In this document: one piece after another, positions 14,408 through 25,056 of the stretch | How positions within the stretch are numbered: position 1 is the first letter of the stretch | Layout of the letters: each line of letters starts with the position of its first letter | Assembly (NCBI GenBank): GCA_964019135.1 | Contig: OZ025248.1 | Span: 45,749,670-45,813,669 of the forward strand | DNA: 64,000 nt | Direction: 5' to 3' | Source of the DNA: Arenicola marina | Taxonomy: Eukaryota > Annelida > Polychaeta > Arenicolidae | The notes under the pieces: generated by a model | What the model was told of the DNA's origin: nothing | Seen by the model: only the letters and a program-made list of their open reading frames with translations | Database searches by the model: none | Made by a program: the position numbers and the translations under genes

Positions 14408-15445
14408 ACCTTTCTGTGGTGTTTACATGTTTGTAAGTCATAGGTCGGATCATTTTCTGTGGTGTTTACTTGTTTGTAAATCTTAGTTCGGACCACTTTC
14501 TAGGGTGTTTACGTGTTTGTAAATATTAGGTCGGATCACTTTCTGTGGTGTTTACACGTTTGTAAATCTTAGTTCGGACCACTTTCTGTGGTGTTAACAT
14601 GTTTGTAAATCGTAGTTCGGACCACTTTCTGTGGTGTTTACATGTCTGTAAATCTTAGGTCGGATCACTTTCTGTGGTGTTTACATATTTGTAAATCTTA
14701 GGTCAGACCACTTTCTGTGGTGTTCACATGTTTGTAAATCGTAGTTCGGACCACTTTCTGTGGTGTTTACTTGTTTGTAAATCTTAGGTCGGATCACTTT
14801 CTGTGGTGCCACGGTTTACACGTTTGTAAATCTTAGTTCCGACCACTTTCTGTAGTGTTTACATGTTTGTAAATCGTAGTTCGGACCACTCTCTGTGGTG
14901 TTTACATGTCTGTAAATCTTAGGTCGGATCACTTTCTGTGATGTTTACATATTTGTAAATCTTAGGTCAGACCACTTTCTGTGGTGTTTACATGTTTGTA
15001 AATCGTAGTTCGGACCACTTTCTGTGGTGTTTACATGTCTGTAAATCTTAGGTCGGATCACTTCTTGTGGTGTTTACATGTTTGTAAATCTTAGGTCGGA
15101 TCATTTTCTGTGGTGTTTACTTGTTTGTAAATCTTAGTTAGGAACACTTTCTAGGGGGTTTACATGTTTGTAAATCTTAGGTCGGATCACTTTCTGTGGT
15201 GTTTACATGTTTGTAAATCGTAGTTCGGACCACTTTCTGTGTGTTTACATGTCTGTAAATCTTAGGTCGGATCACTTTCTGTTGTGTTTACATATTTGTA
15301 AATCTTAGGTCGGACCACTTTCTGTGGTGTTTACATGTCTGTAAATCTTAGGTAGGATCACTTCTTGTGGTGTTTACATATTTGTAAATCTTATTTCGGA
15401 CCACTTTCTGTGGTGTTTACATGTCTGTAAATCTTAGGTCGGATC
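14408..15445 (+). repeat. 43-bp minisatellite, about 24 copies
   Basis: Tandem units of 43 bp with the core CTTTCTGTGGTGTTTACATG, followed by a TTTGTAAATCTTAGGTCGGAT segment. Sub-types differ at a few fixed positions: GTAGTTCGGACC against TTAGGTCGGATC, and TGTCTG against TGTTTG. The sub-types alternate in a way that suggests a two-unit higher-order repeat. The array ends abruptly at a G-run. Confidence 0.95.
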
Positions 15446-16090
15446 GGGTGGAGGAAGGGGGGGGGGGGGGGGTGGGGGGGGGCGATTGGCGATGCGGTCC
15501 CAGGATTCTGGAGATGCTCCGCCCGACTCCTCAGGCACCTGCCAACGTGCGTTATATGTCATGGAAAACGATCGAGCGATAGCAATGGATATATGGGTTG
15601 TAAGGCCAGATAGAGGGGGATGGGAGAAGTGGCGGGGGTGGGGGCGGTTTGGGTGGATGAGGGGGTAGGGGTGAGGAGAACCTGATGAGGGGAACATGCG
15701 CAAGGGAATGTACGGGAAACATGGTGGGTGGGGTCGGTGGCTACATCCACGAGATACTCGGAGAGAGCTGGGATGGGGGGAGGAAGGCACGAGGGGAGGG
15801 GGGTCAGTAGGTGAGGTCAGAGGCCCGTGAGTGGGAGGGGAGAGGGGGGGGGTCGAACTGTTCAGGGCAGGCCACGACCCGCTCGGTCGCCTACGGAATG
15901 TAATATCCAGAGAAATTGATTAGGTCAGCAGGATGCTTCGGCAGAGCAAGAGACCGACTCAAAGGGGTTCCAAGTCTGCCGTCCACCGGCGAGAATTAAG
16001 AAAGTCGGAGGTTGGGTGGGCGGGAGGGGGGTTTGGGTACCCTCATTGAGACGATCTCACCCACCCACCCACCCACCGGCCGGCCGGCCC
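15446..16090. other. G-rich stretch, no gene seen
   Basis: Begins with G runs of 16 and 9 bases at 15457-15482 and stays strongly purine- and G-rich to about 16.09 kb. No exon was recognised. The runs could form G-quadruplex structures, which is inference from composition only. Confidence 0.5.
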
Positions 16091-16094
16091 AGCC

Positions 16095-16280
16095 TTGGCT
16101 CCCGGCGAGGCTATACAGAGCCGCCGCTGTACCTTTGATCAGGCGGTGATCGATGAGGCATCTCAAATCGAAGATTCGATCTGTGACCTACTTCTTCTGC
16201 GTCTCGATCTATTCTTGTGGGTTGGAGATATGCAGGAGTATTTAAAGCCTCGGCCCAGGCCGGGAGATAGCGGCCGCCTG
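16095..16280 (+). pseudogene. Fragment resembling SF1 helicase motifs II-III
   Basis: One plus-strand frame reads CTFDQAVIDEASQ, then 19 residues later VGDMQEYLKP. In superfamily 1 helicases of the UPF1/NFX1 kind, motif II (DEAxQ or DExxQ) is followed about 25 residues later by motif III (GDxxQL), so both the motifs and their spacing fit. Nothing recognisable as Walker A, motif Ia or motifs IV-VI lies nearby, and the frame soon runs into low-complexity G-rich sequence. It could be a stranded exon, a gene relic, a transposon helicase piece or chance. There is no ATG at the start of the frame. Confidence 0.35.
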
Positions 16281-16437
16281 CAGCTGTGGGGACAGAGGGA
16301 CGGCCGGGATTCCGGGGAAGGGGGGCCGCCCTGAGCCTTGTTCAACTGGGTGGGTGGGGAGGGGGGTGGGGGGTAGGGAGCCCGGCCGGGGGACATGGGG
16401 CGGGAGGGGCCGGTTTAGTCCTCCTGGGTGGAATATC

Positions 16438-16860
16438 TTGAAGTGAAATGAATTGGTGTTTTACGTCGCTTTTGTGCCACGGTAGTCAGCACCCCGGACG
16501 ATGAAGGATGACAGGATGAAGATTGGGTGCCAGGGGCCGTATTCATAATCGCCACTTAGGCTACGCCACTAGACTTAGTGCTTGGTGGAAGATTTGTCAA
16601 GCGATTATCGGGTTCACAATACATAAGTAGTCACGCAAAAAGAGGATTTTCTGAATTAAGAAAGTGCTAAAATTATATTGAAGAAGATTTCTTAATCATG
16701 GGCACCACCACAACGAGCTGGTGAGGCTAAGACGAAAATGCACTTTTCGTGCGTAACTTACGAGGGGATTATGAATACGGCCCCTGGCCCGGAATCGAAC
16801 CCAGGAATCTGCTGTCTATCTAGTGCGCTAACAACCCAGACTAGGGAGACCTCTGCGGTC
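16438..16860 (-). mobile_element. SINE-like element, copy 2, split by a MITE
   Basis: The two ends match the copy at 12283-12466: a tRNA-like head on the minus strand near 16790-16850 (B-box-like GGGTTCGATTCC, A-box-like TAGCGCACTAG) and a tail ending AAAAGCGACGTAAAACACC. Its middle is interrupted by the inverted-repeat element at 16530-16787, so the SINE is older than that insertion. Confidence 0.45.
16530..16787. mobile_element. MITE-like element with 21-bp terminal inverted repeats
   Basis: The left end CCAGGGGCCGTATTCATAAT and the right end ATTATGAATACGGCCCCTGG are exact inverted repeats (16530-16550 and 16767-16787). Similarity continues inward in weaker form for about 20 more bases. 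The interior of about 215 bp has no coding capacity, as expected of a non-autonomous DNA transposon. The target-site duplication is unclear: short GC-rich matches at the borders overlap the inverted-repeat ends. The superfamily is therefore left open. Confidence 0.6.
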
Positions 16861-17103
16861 TATGTTGAAATATTAATTGCAGGACGACATTTTTTAGCGC
16901 ATCAAAAATGCTCGTTCTTTCATCATTTCCGTTAGTATGAACCAATAATATTTTTGTAAATCTCACGTAGTTGCTTCTATTACTAGAAAGCGATCCTCAC
17001 CCTTTGAGTAGTGTCATCGTGGGAGAACCACAGCCAAGAGGAGGATGATGTCGGTGAAGGCAGCCAACCGTGTAGCTACATGCATGGAAACCATGTTTGG
17101 AAA

Positions 17104-17465
17104 CGGCCATGCAAGCCATGCAAGCAAAGTAAGAGGACCATGCAAGGTAAGTAAGAGAACCATGCAAGCGACAGGAGAGAATCATGCAAGCGAAGAAAGA
17201 GAACCATGCAAGCTAAGTAAAAGAACTAAGCAAGCTAAATAAGAGAACCATGCAAGCTTAGTAACAGAACCATGAAAGCTAAGAAAACCATGCACCAAGC
17301 GAAGGAAGAGAACCATGCAAGCTAAGTAAGAGAACCATGCAAGGGAAGAAAGAGAACCATGTAAGCTAAGTAAGAGAACCATGCAAGCGAAGGAAGAGAA
17401 CGATGCACGAGAGCCATGCTAGGGAACCGGTGAGAACCATGTAGGGTAAGTAAGAGAACCATGGT
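17104..17465 (+). repeat. 22-bp degenerate minisatellite
   Basis: Tandem copies of about 22 bp around AGAGAACCATGCAAGCTAAG, with many substitutions (GCGAAG for GCTAAG) and small length changes. The sequence diversity suggests an older array than its neighbours. Open frames on the minus strand read a simple hydrophobic periodic peptide and are not taken as genes. Confidence 0.85.
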
Positions 17466-17499
17466 ATACACGGGCGGAATATCAATCGGGGGAATGAGT

Positions 17500-17935
17500 A
17501 AAACCTGAACCTGAACAGCAAACCATACATAGCCTCGGTTATGCCACCTACAACCACCACCACCAACCACCACCGCCCCAAGACAGCCAGGCCGACCCTA
17601 TCATAACGACACCATACATAGCCTCGGTTATGCCACCTCCAACCACCACCACCGCCACAAGACAGCCAGGCTGACCCTATCATAACGACCCCATACATAG
17701 CCTCGGTTATGCCACCTACAACCACCACCACCGCCACAAGACAGCCAGGCCGACCCTATCATAACGACCCCATACATAGCCTCGGGTATGCCACCTACAA
17801 CCACCACCACCGCCACAAGACAGCCAGGCTGACCCTATCATAACGACCCCATACATAGCCTCGAGTATGCACCTACAACCACCACCACCAGCACCACAAG
17901 ACAGCCAGGCTGACCGCATCATAACGACACCCTCG
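17500..17935 (+). repeat. 79-bp minisatellite, about 5 copies
   Basis: Units share CCATACATAGCCTCGG, then an ACC-rich stretch, then GACAGCCAGGC and CTATCATAACGAC. Successive copies of the first motif lie at 17523, 17612, 17691, 17770 and 17849, giving spacings of 89, 79, 79 and 79 bp. The last copy runs into a unique tail, CCCTCGAGGTTTCGT. Confidence 0.9.
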
Positions 17936-18285
17936 AGGTTTCGTACTTTACACTGCGGAGGTAAAGTGTAAGATGGGAACCATCTTCTCGAAAGAGGGAG
18001 GCCGCGAGGCGAGAGAACCATGCCAGCGAAAGCCATACGGCGGAACGGGTGCGAACCATGTAAATGAACCATATTGTACACGAGCGGAGCAACATCTGGG
18101 CGAGAGGAGAACCACGCTGTAGACATGGAGAGAATCCCACATAGAACTGAGGAGAAACATACATAGACCGAAAGAGAATATTTACAATACGTGAAAACGT
18201 ACGCACTTTGGGTAAGCGAAAATTTTACATTATGTGTGGATTACCGTGTGCAAGGAGAAGTGGGTGGCGAGAAGTCTTGGTAATC

Positions 18286-18375
18286 ACCACTACCGCCACC
18301 ACACAGCCAGGGTGACCGCATCATAACGACACCCTCGAGGTTTCGTTAGAAACACTGCGGAGGTAAAACGCTTAT
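18286..18375 (+). repeat. Displaced copy of the 79-bp array tail
   Basis: This segment repeats the end of the preceding array (about 17893-17965): ACAGCCAGG, then ACCGCATCATAACGACACCC, then CTCGAGGTTTCGT and ACACTGCGGAGGTAAA. It lies about 390 bp downstream in the same orientation. A segmental duplication of the array edge is the simplest reading. The sequence between the copies (17966-18285) shows no gene. Confidence 0.75.
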
Positions 18376-18440
18376 CATAACGTACGGTGCAAGGTGTCGC
18401 TATGGCGTGCGACTGAGATCAGTACCACTTGCAGCTGGAG

Positions 18441-18486
18441 ACAAAGGTGCTGGGACACGAAAGTTATTGGGACACCAAAAAGTATT
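18441..18486 (+). repeat. Stray remnant of the 17-bp array
   Basis: About 2.7 degenerate units of the repeat that fills 651-12216, including TGGGACACGAAAGTTATTGG and GACACCAAAAAGTATT. It lies more than 6 kb from the main array, separated by unrelated repeats and SINE-like copies. It may be the old right edge of a once longer array or a transposed piece. Confidence 0.8.
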
Positions 18487-18770
18487 AAAAAAACTTCCTA
18501 TTTCACCATGAAATAAAATAATCGAAAGTATGTCTTATTGAAGGCAGTTCACTTACAGACGATATACCGAAAACAAACTTTGAAACCAATTTTCGCGGTC
18601 GGAGGCTCCATAGCATCATTGTACAACTGCAACATGGGCGTTCTCAGAAAATTACTCAATAATATTTCTAATGGCAGAAATATGCCAATTTTTTTTTTTT
18701 ATTGTATCCATAACAGTACAAAATACATGCAACGTTTCACAATACGGAGACTAACAGCGGCACTTATCCC

Positions 18771-21700
18771 TCAACTTGGTTCAGCGGGTCCCCATTTCTT
18801 TGCAAAGGCAGTGTGGGACATTCCAAGTTTCTCTAGTTTATAACTATAACTAATTGTGTTTACAGCACCTTTGAAGCTTGGCTTGGAATTACCCCACTTA
18901 CATTTATAAATAAACTTTTTTACTATCGTCCAGACATGATTAACTAAATCACAAAAAATGGGTAGACGAATGAATGCCCAATAAAACCGTTTTCTCTGTT
19001 ATTAATGTTTCAGCTGTGAAACCAGTCGCTTTAGCTAGTACCCGCCCCAGTTCATTCTATATGGGATTACCAACTGGACAATGGTAAAAAAGATGGACGA
19101 GAGATTCTGTTTCACATTTACAAAAAGAGCATGCATCACAATTTGTCAGCCTACACATTCGGAGATACTTATTCGTGACACAAATTCTGTGTAAAATCCT
19201 ATACTGAAAGCTTCTCAGTCGTTCATTGACAGACGCATTAACAGGTAGCAGGTATAGAGCTCGCCATTCCTTCTTATTTATGGTCACTCCAAGAACTCTC
19301 GACCACTTTTCCTCATTTTTGCGATTTGTAGGTAACAAAGTAATCAAAACCCTATAAACATCATTGCACACTCGCTTCGATCTATACAGATATTCTAAAT
19401 AGGGGTATATTAGTACGGTATCCTGGCCACTTCTCTCCATAAAATCTCTCCTCCACTCTCTCGGAATGGCATGCATCATGCTATAAAAATCTGCAAAGTT
19501 CATACTCACATCATATTTTCTAATAAATTCTTCCCATCCGAGTGGCTCACCATTTATATTGAAAAGATCCTTGGTATAGATTATACCCATCTCGATAAAC
19601 TCCTTTTTCCCTCTAGTGAGATTTTCGTTTGTTATAAAATATGTATTCCATATAGGGAAACCTGAACAATCGCAGTCTAAATTTAATTTACCCTGTCTGT
19701 ACCATAGCCACGATTTAAAAACATCTGCCCAAAAGGGGTTCGCTATCTTTATAAAAAACCCTAGTGATTTTACATCTAGCTTCCAACAGTCTTCTCTTTC
19801 ACTACAGATGGTACAACTAAATAGATCTTGCCAGGCTCCGTCTCGACGTGTAAGCTTTGGTATCCAAGCTATTTTAAGGGATTGTAGCATTGATGTAACA
19901 TCCGTTAAATTTACTCCACCTTTTTCTGCGGACTGAGCCATTTTGTTACGAGAGATTTTCGACTTTCCATTCTTCCATACAAATAAACTGATAGCTCTCT
20001 GTATCTTTTCAATGCAGCGTTTTCCGGGCATTGGCAGTGCAGACATAATATGGATTAGCTTTGGTAAAGCTAGGGTCTTGACAACAGTTACTCTACCTCT
20101 AATTGACAGATTGCGCTTTCCATACATGTTCAATATATTTTCAAATTCCGCAATCTTTAAGTTGTAATTCTTTTCAATCATCTTACCCAGTTCAACATCA
20201 AAGTGTACACCTAAAAGTTTAAATTGTCTCACCCACGTCAAAGGTAGGTCTAGGTATATATATAAATGTTTCTGGTCTGGTTTACCTAGCCATATGGCGT
20301 GTGTCTTGTCAACATTCATGCGCAAACCAGAACAGTAGTAAAAATACTCCATTTTAAGGAGTGCTGATCTTAAAGACTGCTCTCGTCCATCTAATAATAG
20401 AAAAGTGTCATCAGCGTATTGACCAAGTTTAAATTCTTTCCCACATACTATTATACCTCCTATATTTCTATCTTGCTTAATTGCCATCGCTAGGGGTTCA
20501 ATTGATAGAATAAATAGATATGGGGACAAGGGGTCCCCCTGCCTGCAGCCTCTTTCAAGCTGGAAAATTTAGAAAAATGACCGTTGTTAATGACGCAGCT
20601 TGTAGGATTATTATATAACACATCGTACCACTTCAAAAACTCCTCACCAAATCCATACGATATTAATACCCGGCGAATGTACTTCCAACTTAACGTATCG
20701 AAGGCCTTCACGAAATCAATCAGAAGGATCATCCCTGACATCTGAGTTTTAATAACGTGATACATTATATCATAAACTAGTCTCGTATTTTCGCCGATAA
20801 ACCTACCCTTCAGAAAACCTTTCTGATCACAACTCACAATATCTGGTAAAACTTTCTGTAATCTATGGGCCAGTACTCCTGACAATAATTTATAATCTGC
20901 ATTTAACAATGAAATGGGGCGCCAATTTTTCAGGCATTCTCTAGGTTTATCGCCTTTGGGTAGGCAAGTAATTATACCTTGTCTTTGAGTAACCGAGAGT
21001 GATCCAGACCGGTACGCGTATAACATACTACGAACGAAGTAAGTGCCAAGGTCTATCCAATTTTTTTTATAAAAATTAATGGGAAATCCGTCACTTCCGG
21101 GCGACTTATTGTTCTTCATACCTTTCAAAACTTCTAAAACTTCGGCTGATTCAAGGTATGCATCACATCGTGTGTTCTGATCTTCATCAAGGCATTTTAT
21201 ATTATTCAAATTCAGGAATGATGCTATGTAGTCATCTGCTTTATGGTGGTCACAATTGGAATATAATCTTTGGTAATAGCACATTTGTTCCCGTCTGATT
21301 ATTTCCTGATTAGCTATAATCTTTTGATCTATAACCAGTTGCTTGATTAATTTGCTAACGTAGTTTTTTCGTTCCAGATTCGAGAAATAGCGACTGGGTT
21401 TCTCTCCTTCCTCATAGAACTGCGACCTTGATCTTAACATAGACCACTTTATTTTAGGAAGTTTGATTCTCTCCAAGTCACCCTTCAACTTGTCAAGTTT
21501 GATCTCATCACGAGAGCTGTCATTCTCTAATACCAGTATTTTTTGTTAGTGTCTACCTTTTTCTTGTGCGTACAATAACTTATTGTTTCCCCGCGTATAT
21601 TCAGTTTTAACATTTCAAAAAACAACTGATCGTTTATAACAAAGCTTATTGAGTCTGAAGATGGATCTGTGTTACTGTCCTTATATGCTTCGACAGTATA

Positions 21701-22525
21701 GTTTATACAAGTTTTGACTAATTTAACATATTCTGTATCTTGCAGTAGTGATATGTTTAGCTTCCACAGACCCCTGCCTCTTTCCGCAAGATAGAAATCT
21801 ATATCAATAGTTATTAACGAATGGTCCGTCCTATAACCTGGCAGTATATCAGTCTTTCGCATCAAGCTTCGCATATCAGCTCATATTTGATAAAAATCTA
21901 ACCTTGCCCTTTGACTCTTCCGCTGTTGATTTGTCCAAGTAAATCTCCGTGTTTTCGGGTGTTTTACCCTCCAACAATCTATCAATTCTAAACTCTCAAG
22001 CAAGCCCAGTACCTGTGTTTTAGCTTTTACATTATTTTCCCGCACATACCCACGCGTGTCCCATTCAAAATCCAGCACTAAGTTCCAATCCCCACACATT
22101 ATTATACTCGAATTATTTAAGTTCTCTATTTTCCTCTGTAGGTTTTCGTAAAAACTTAGGCAATCTTTGTTCGGGCCATAAATATTAGCTAGGGTTAATC
22201 TGGTGCCACATATCGTCACGTCTAATAATAGCATATTACCATCGTCGTCTTTATCTATGACATGGACCACAAATTCAAAAGACTTTCTGAACAAAATGGC
22301 GACTCCTCTGGACTGAGAAGACTTTATATTAAAGAAACATTCCCCCCCAAATTCGTTTTCCAACATATTTTTCTTCGGTCCGTCAAGGTGTACGTCCTGC
22401 AAGCAGTATATCGCTGCATTTTTCTCCAATAGCCAATCTAGGACATCCACTCTTTTCAAAGATGAACTCATACCACGAACATTCATACTACATACCGTCA
22501 ATTGAGTCATATTATCAGGAAACAA
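18771..22525 (-). pseudogene. LINE ORF2 endonuclease/reverse transcriptase, broken
   Basis: An APE-type endonuclease starts near 22525 with SMNVRG, CLQDVHLDG, GDWNLVLD and, after an in-frame TGA at 21881-21883, YRTDHSLI. The usual QE of the catalytic QETH block reads QD. The frame shifts near 21540 in an A-run. The reverse transcriptase follows with SPGSDGFPINFYKK, LLIDFVKAFDTLSW and, after a second frame shift near 20555, SPYLFILSIEPLA and the catalytic YADDT. A C-terminal zinc knuckle of the form CX2CX8HX4C lies near 19080-19140. An in-frame TAG (19057-19059) and another shift near 18950 precede a readable tail ending at TGA 18771-18773. The enzyme would nick target DNA and copy LINE RNA; this copy could not make it whole. 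Confidence 0.9.
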
Positions 22526-23308
22526 ACTTTCTTATCTTCTACTGTCACACATGTTAATAACTCCTTAATCAATCTCCGTAGCATATCTTCAGTTATGAAT
22601 TTTATACAGTATGATTGCAGGTAGAATACATGATATAGATATAATACATTTATATATGCATAAAGACAAAGAGGACAAGTATACGTGTCATAGGGGTAGA
22701 AGTGAGAAAAAAATAATAATACGCAAACGGCCTTTAGCGGTTCCCCACAAGTGCTCAGACTGTAATAAGAGAAATCTACACTTTCAGGCCCAACGCTAAG
22801 CACCGGACACAAAGGCAGTATCGGGGAGGGTCGCTCAACATAAAGAAGGACTTGTATACCGGCATAGTACAACATTCATTTTTGACGCGTGTAATTGAGA
22901 CCACGAAATCAACACGTTCCTAAGCCGCCAAGCAATTAACAAGCAACCAAGACGGGTATAACCTTCCCGCTGCTACTAAAACAGCACGTCACATGATGAC
23001 CATTACAGGTTATTTAACGGTCCGATACGTCCCCATATAAGGCCACTTTGCGTTGGCCTCTTTAACATCTAGACCACACGTGACGCGACATAGTGACTGA
23101 GCAATCCGAAAAGAAACACACCCCGAAAATCTTCTCCGAGCCAAAATTAACTTGTATATTTCACCTCAGAATAACTGTGCATCAGATTATTGTTCATGCG
23201 GTCGTCGTACACCATTTGAGATCCGCGGGGCGGTATCGAAATCAGCAAATAGACGAAGCTTTGCGACAAAATTGAACAAAAGTGACGACATAGATGCGTA
23301 CCTCACAG

Positions 23309-24310
23309 TTAGCGACTCTGTAGCCAACTGTCTGGGAGGGACCCTAAATTATCCCCATTGTAAGTTTTACCGTCCACCATTAACTTGTCTCCTTGAACTG
23401 TAGCCCGTCTTCCGTCCCGCCGGGCAGCTTGCATCACGGGGATGAGGAACCGACGGCGCTCCTGGATGACGCGGGGGAAGTCCTCCTCGATAAACAGCTT
23501 ACTCCTACGCAGAAGTTTTTTCTGCCTCCACACGTTTTCGCGGTCAGGGTAGTAAGCGAAACGTACGATGATCGCCCGGTTTCTGTTCCTGGTATCCCCC
23601 TGCGAGGCTCTGGGTCCCAATCGGTGACATCTTTGAAGCTTGATCTCGCCGCTCACCTGAAGTTTGCTATGGATTATGTCCTGGATTACAAGGATGCAGT
23701 TCTCCTCTCCAGTTGACGGTTCCGGAACGCCATAAAACACCAGATTTTCCCTTCTGCTGTAGGTATCCAGCGTAAGGACGTCTTTCTTCAGCTTAGTTGA
23801 CTGTTCTTCCAGCGTAGCAATACGTGGTTCTGGGTTCCTTTTTTCAGGCGTTTTAAGTTTTTCCTTCAGTTCTCTATTCTCTGATTCAAGCCCCAGAAGC
23901 TTAGTATTGTTATACTCAGACGAAGCCTTTAGTAGTTCAATTTCACGCTTGGTGTCTTTCATAGCCGACTGCAAATCCGGAAGAATTTCAAGTCTATTTA
24001 GTATTGTTTTCAAGGTTGCTTTAATTTCATCTGTATCTGACAGGTTGTTACTCGCCATTGAAACTGACGGTGAGTCCTCACTTTCAGACACCTCTTGATT
24101 AGAATTCAATAGAAACCTCGTACCGTCGTAGCAGTCTGTGATCGTCTTTTGCTTCTTACCGTCTGCCTTTGTTGGAGGGGTGGCACCACTGCTGTATCTA
24201 CGCCTTTTCTCTCGCTTCCCTCGTCCCATAATCCGCTTTGAGACGCCCCCCTCGCCGGTGGACGGTAGCCCCTGCTCTGGCGTACCTCTGCCGGCACCGT
24301 GATAGTCCAA
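23309..24310 (-). CDS. LINE ORF1 nucleic-acid-binding protein
   Basis: An open frame of 333 codons. Residues 1-95 are basic and low in structure, with a KREKRRR cluster near 32-38. Residues of about 95-180 are charged and leucine-spaced, consistent with the coiled coil that trimerises L1-type ORF1p. An RRM-like segment follows at about 181-260, introduced by DTYSRRENLVFYGVPE, the signature block of L1/Tx1 ORF1 proteins. The basic C-terminal domain spans about 260-315 and includes EDFPRVIQERRRFL. In this family the protein coats LINE RNA and acts as a chaperone in target-primed reverse transcription. It has no stop or frame break, unlike ORF2. Confidence 0.88.
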   Translation of the reverse strand: MDYHGAGRGTPEQGLPSTGEGGVSKRIMGRGKREKRRRYSSGATPPTKADGKKQKTITDCYDGTRFLLNSNQEVSESEDSPSVSMASNNLSDTDEIKATLKTILNRLEILPDLQSAMKDTKREIELLKASSEYNNTKLLGLESENRELKEKLKTPEKRNPEPRIATLEEQSTKLKKDVLTLDTYSRRENLVFYGVPEPSTGEENCILVIQDIIHSKLQVSGEIKLQRCHRLGPRASQGDTRNRNRAIIVRFAYYPDRENVWRQKKLLRRSKLFIEEDFPRVIQERRRFLIPVMQAARRDGRRATVQGDKLMVDGKTYNGDNLGSLPDSWLQSR

Positions 24311-24524
24311 GTAAAATCGGTATATAATGTCCGATTTTGTTTATATCCAGAATACGTAGTCTCTCGAATAGTCCTCCTGTTGATACTACATGCCTTTATA
24401 GCAATTTCTGTGCATTGTCAAACTTCTTCTGAATGGAGAGCCCCTTCAAATCGGCTTTGCTGAGCACTGCGGGGAAAATACGACTAACCCGCCGCGGCCA
24501 TGTTCACGAAAAAAACTATGCCAA

Positions 24525-24714
24525 CTTGGTTCGCAATATTTGTTCTAGCATGACCTTGAAAATGAGGGGTTTTCCATTACTTATCGTGGGGATGCGACTA
24601 GTTGGTGTGTAACATTATCAGTCAGCAGTCAGGTGTTTTAGCTTTTCTCACTAGAAGGGACGACTCCACCAAGGTCATTATGCTGTCTCACGAGATCCAA
24701 GAGATCCTGTCTCC
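24525..24714. other. LINE flank, no gene seen
   Basis: Short unique stretch between the likely 5' end of the LINE and the degenerate 58-bp array. No feature recognised. Confidence 0.45.
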
Positions 24715-25056
24715 ATGGTCACTGCACGGTGTCATGGTATCCCCCTCCCCCTACAACGACGCCGACTCTATGGTCGCTGGGCGGTGCCATGACATTCAGA
24801 ACGCGACGTTACCATGGTCACAGAGCGGTGCCAGAGAATCCGCCCTGTAACATCACCAAGGTCACTGGGCGGTGCCATGGGAGCCAGAACGCGACGTTAC
24901 CATGGTCACTGGGCGGAGTCATGGGCTATACGAGAGTATGTCCCCATGGTCACTGGGCGGTACCAGGGGATCAACAAGAAGACGTGACCATGTTCAGTGG
25001 ACTGTGTTATGAAATACAGAACCCGACGTCCGAATGGTCACTGGGCCGTGTCATAG
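24715..25056 (+). repeat. Degenerate tandem repeat of about 58 bp
   Basis: About six diverged units share CCATGGTCACTGGGCGG, then GTGCCATGG, a short variable spacer and CAGAACGCGACGTTA. It is much more diverged than the array that begins immediately to its right. Confidence 0.75.

Larger units (their letters stand above)
18689..24516 (-). mobile_element. L1/Tx1-like LINE, near full length, broken
   Basis: A minus-strand non-LTR retrotransposon of about 5.8 kb. In order it has a 5' leader (24311 to about 24516), ORF1 (23309-24310), a spacer of about 780 bp with no recognised domain, ORF2 with endonuclease, reverse transcriptase and a C-terminal zinc knuckle, a short 3' UTR and a 12-base poly(A) tail (the T run at 18689-18700). 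TATGCCAA flanks the tail at 18681-18688 and recurs at 24517-24524, a possible 8-bp target-site duplication that would set the 5' end. ORF2 carries two stops and three frame breaks, so the copy is dead, but it is still largely readable and not very old. Confidence 0.9.

Noticed and set aside
22507-22875. Open frame upstream of LINE ORF2
   Set aside because: It lies in the LINE spacer, has no known domain and shows no relation to ORF1 or ORF2.
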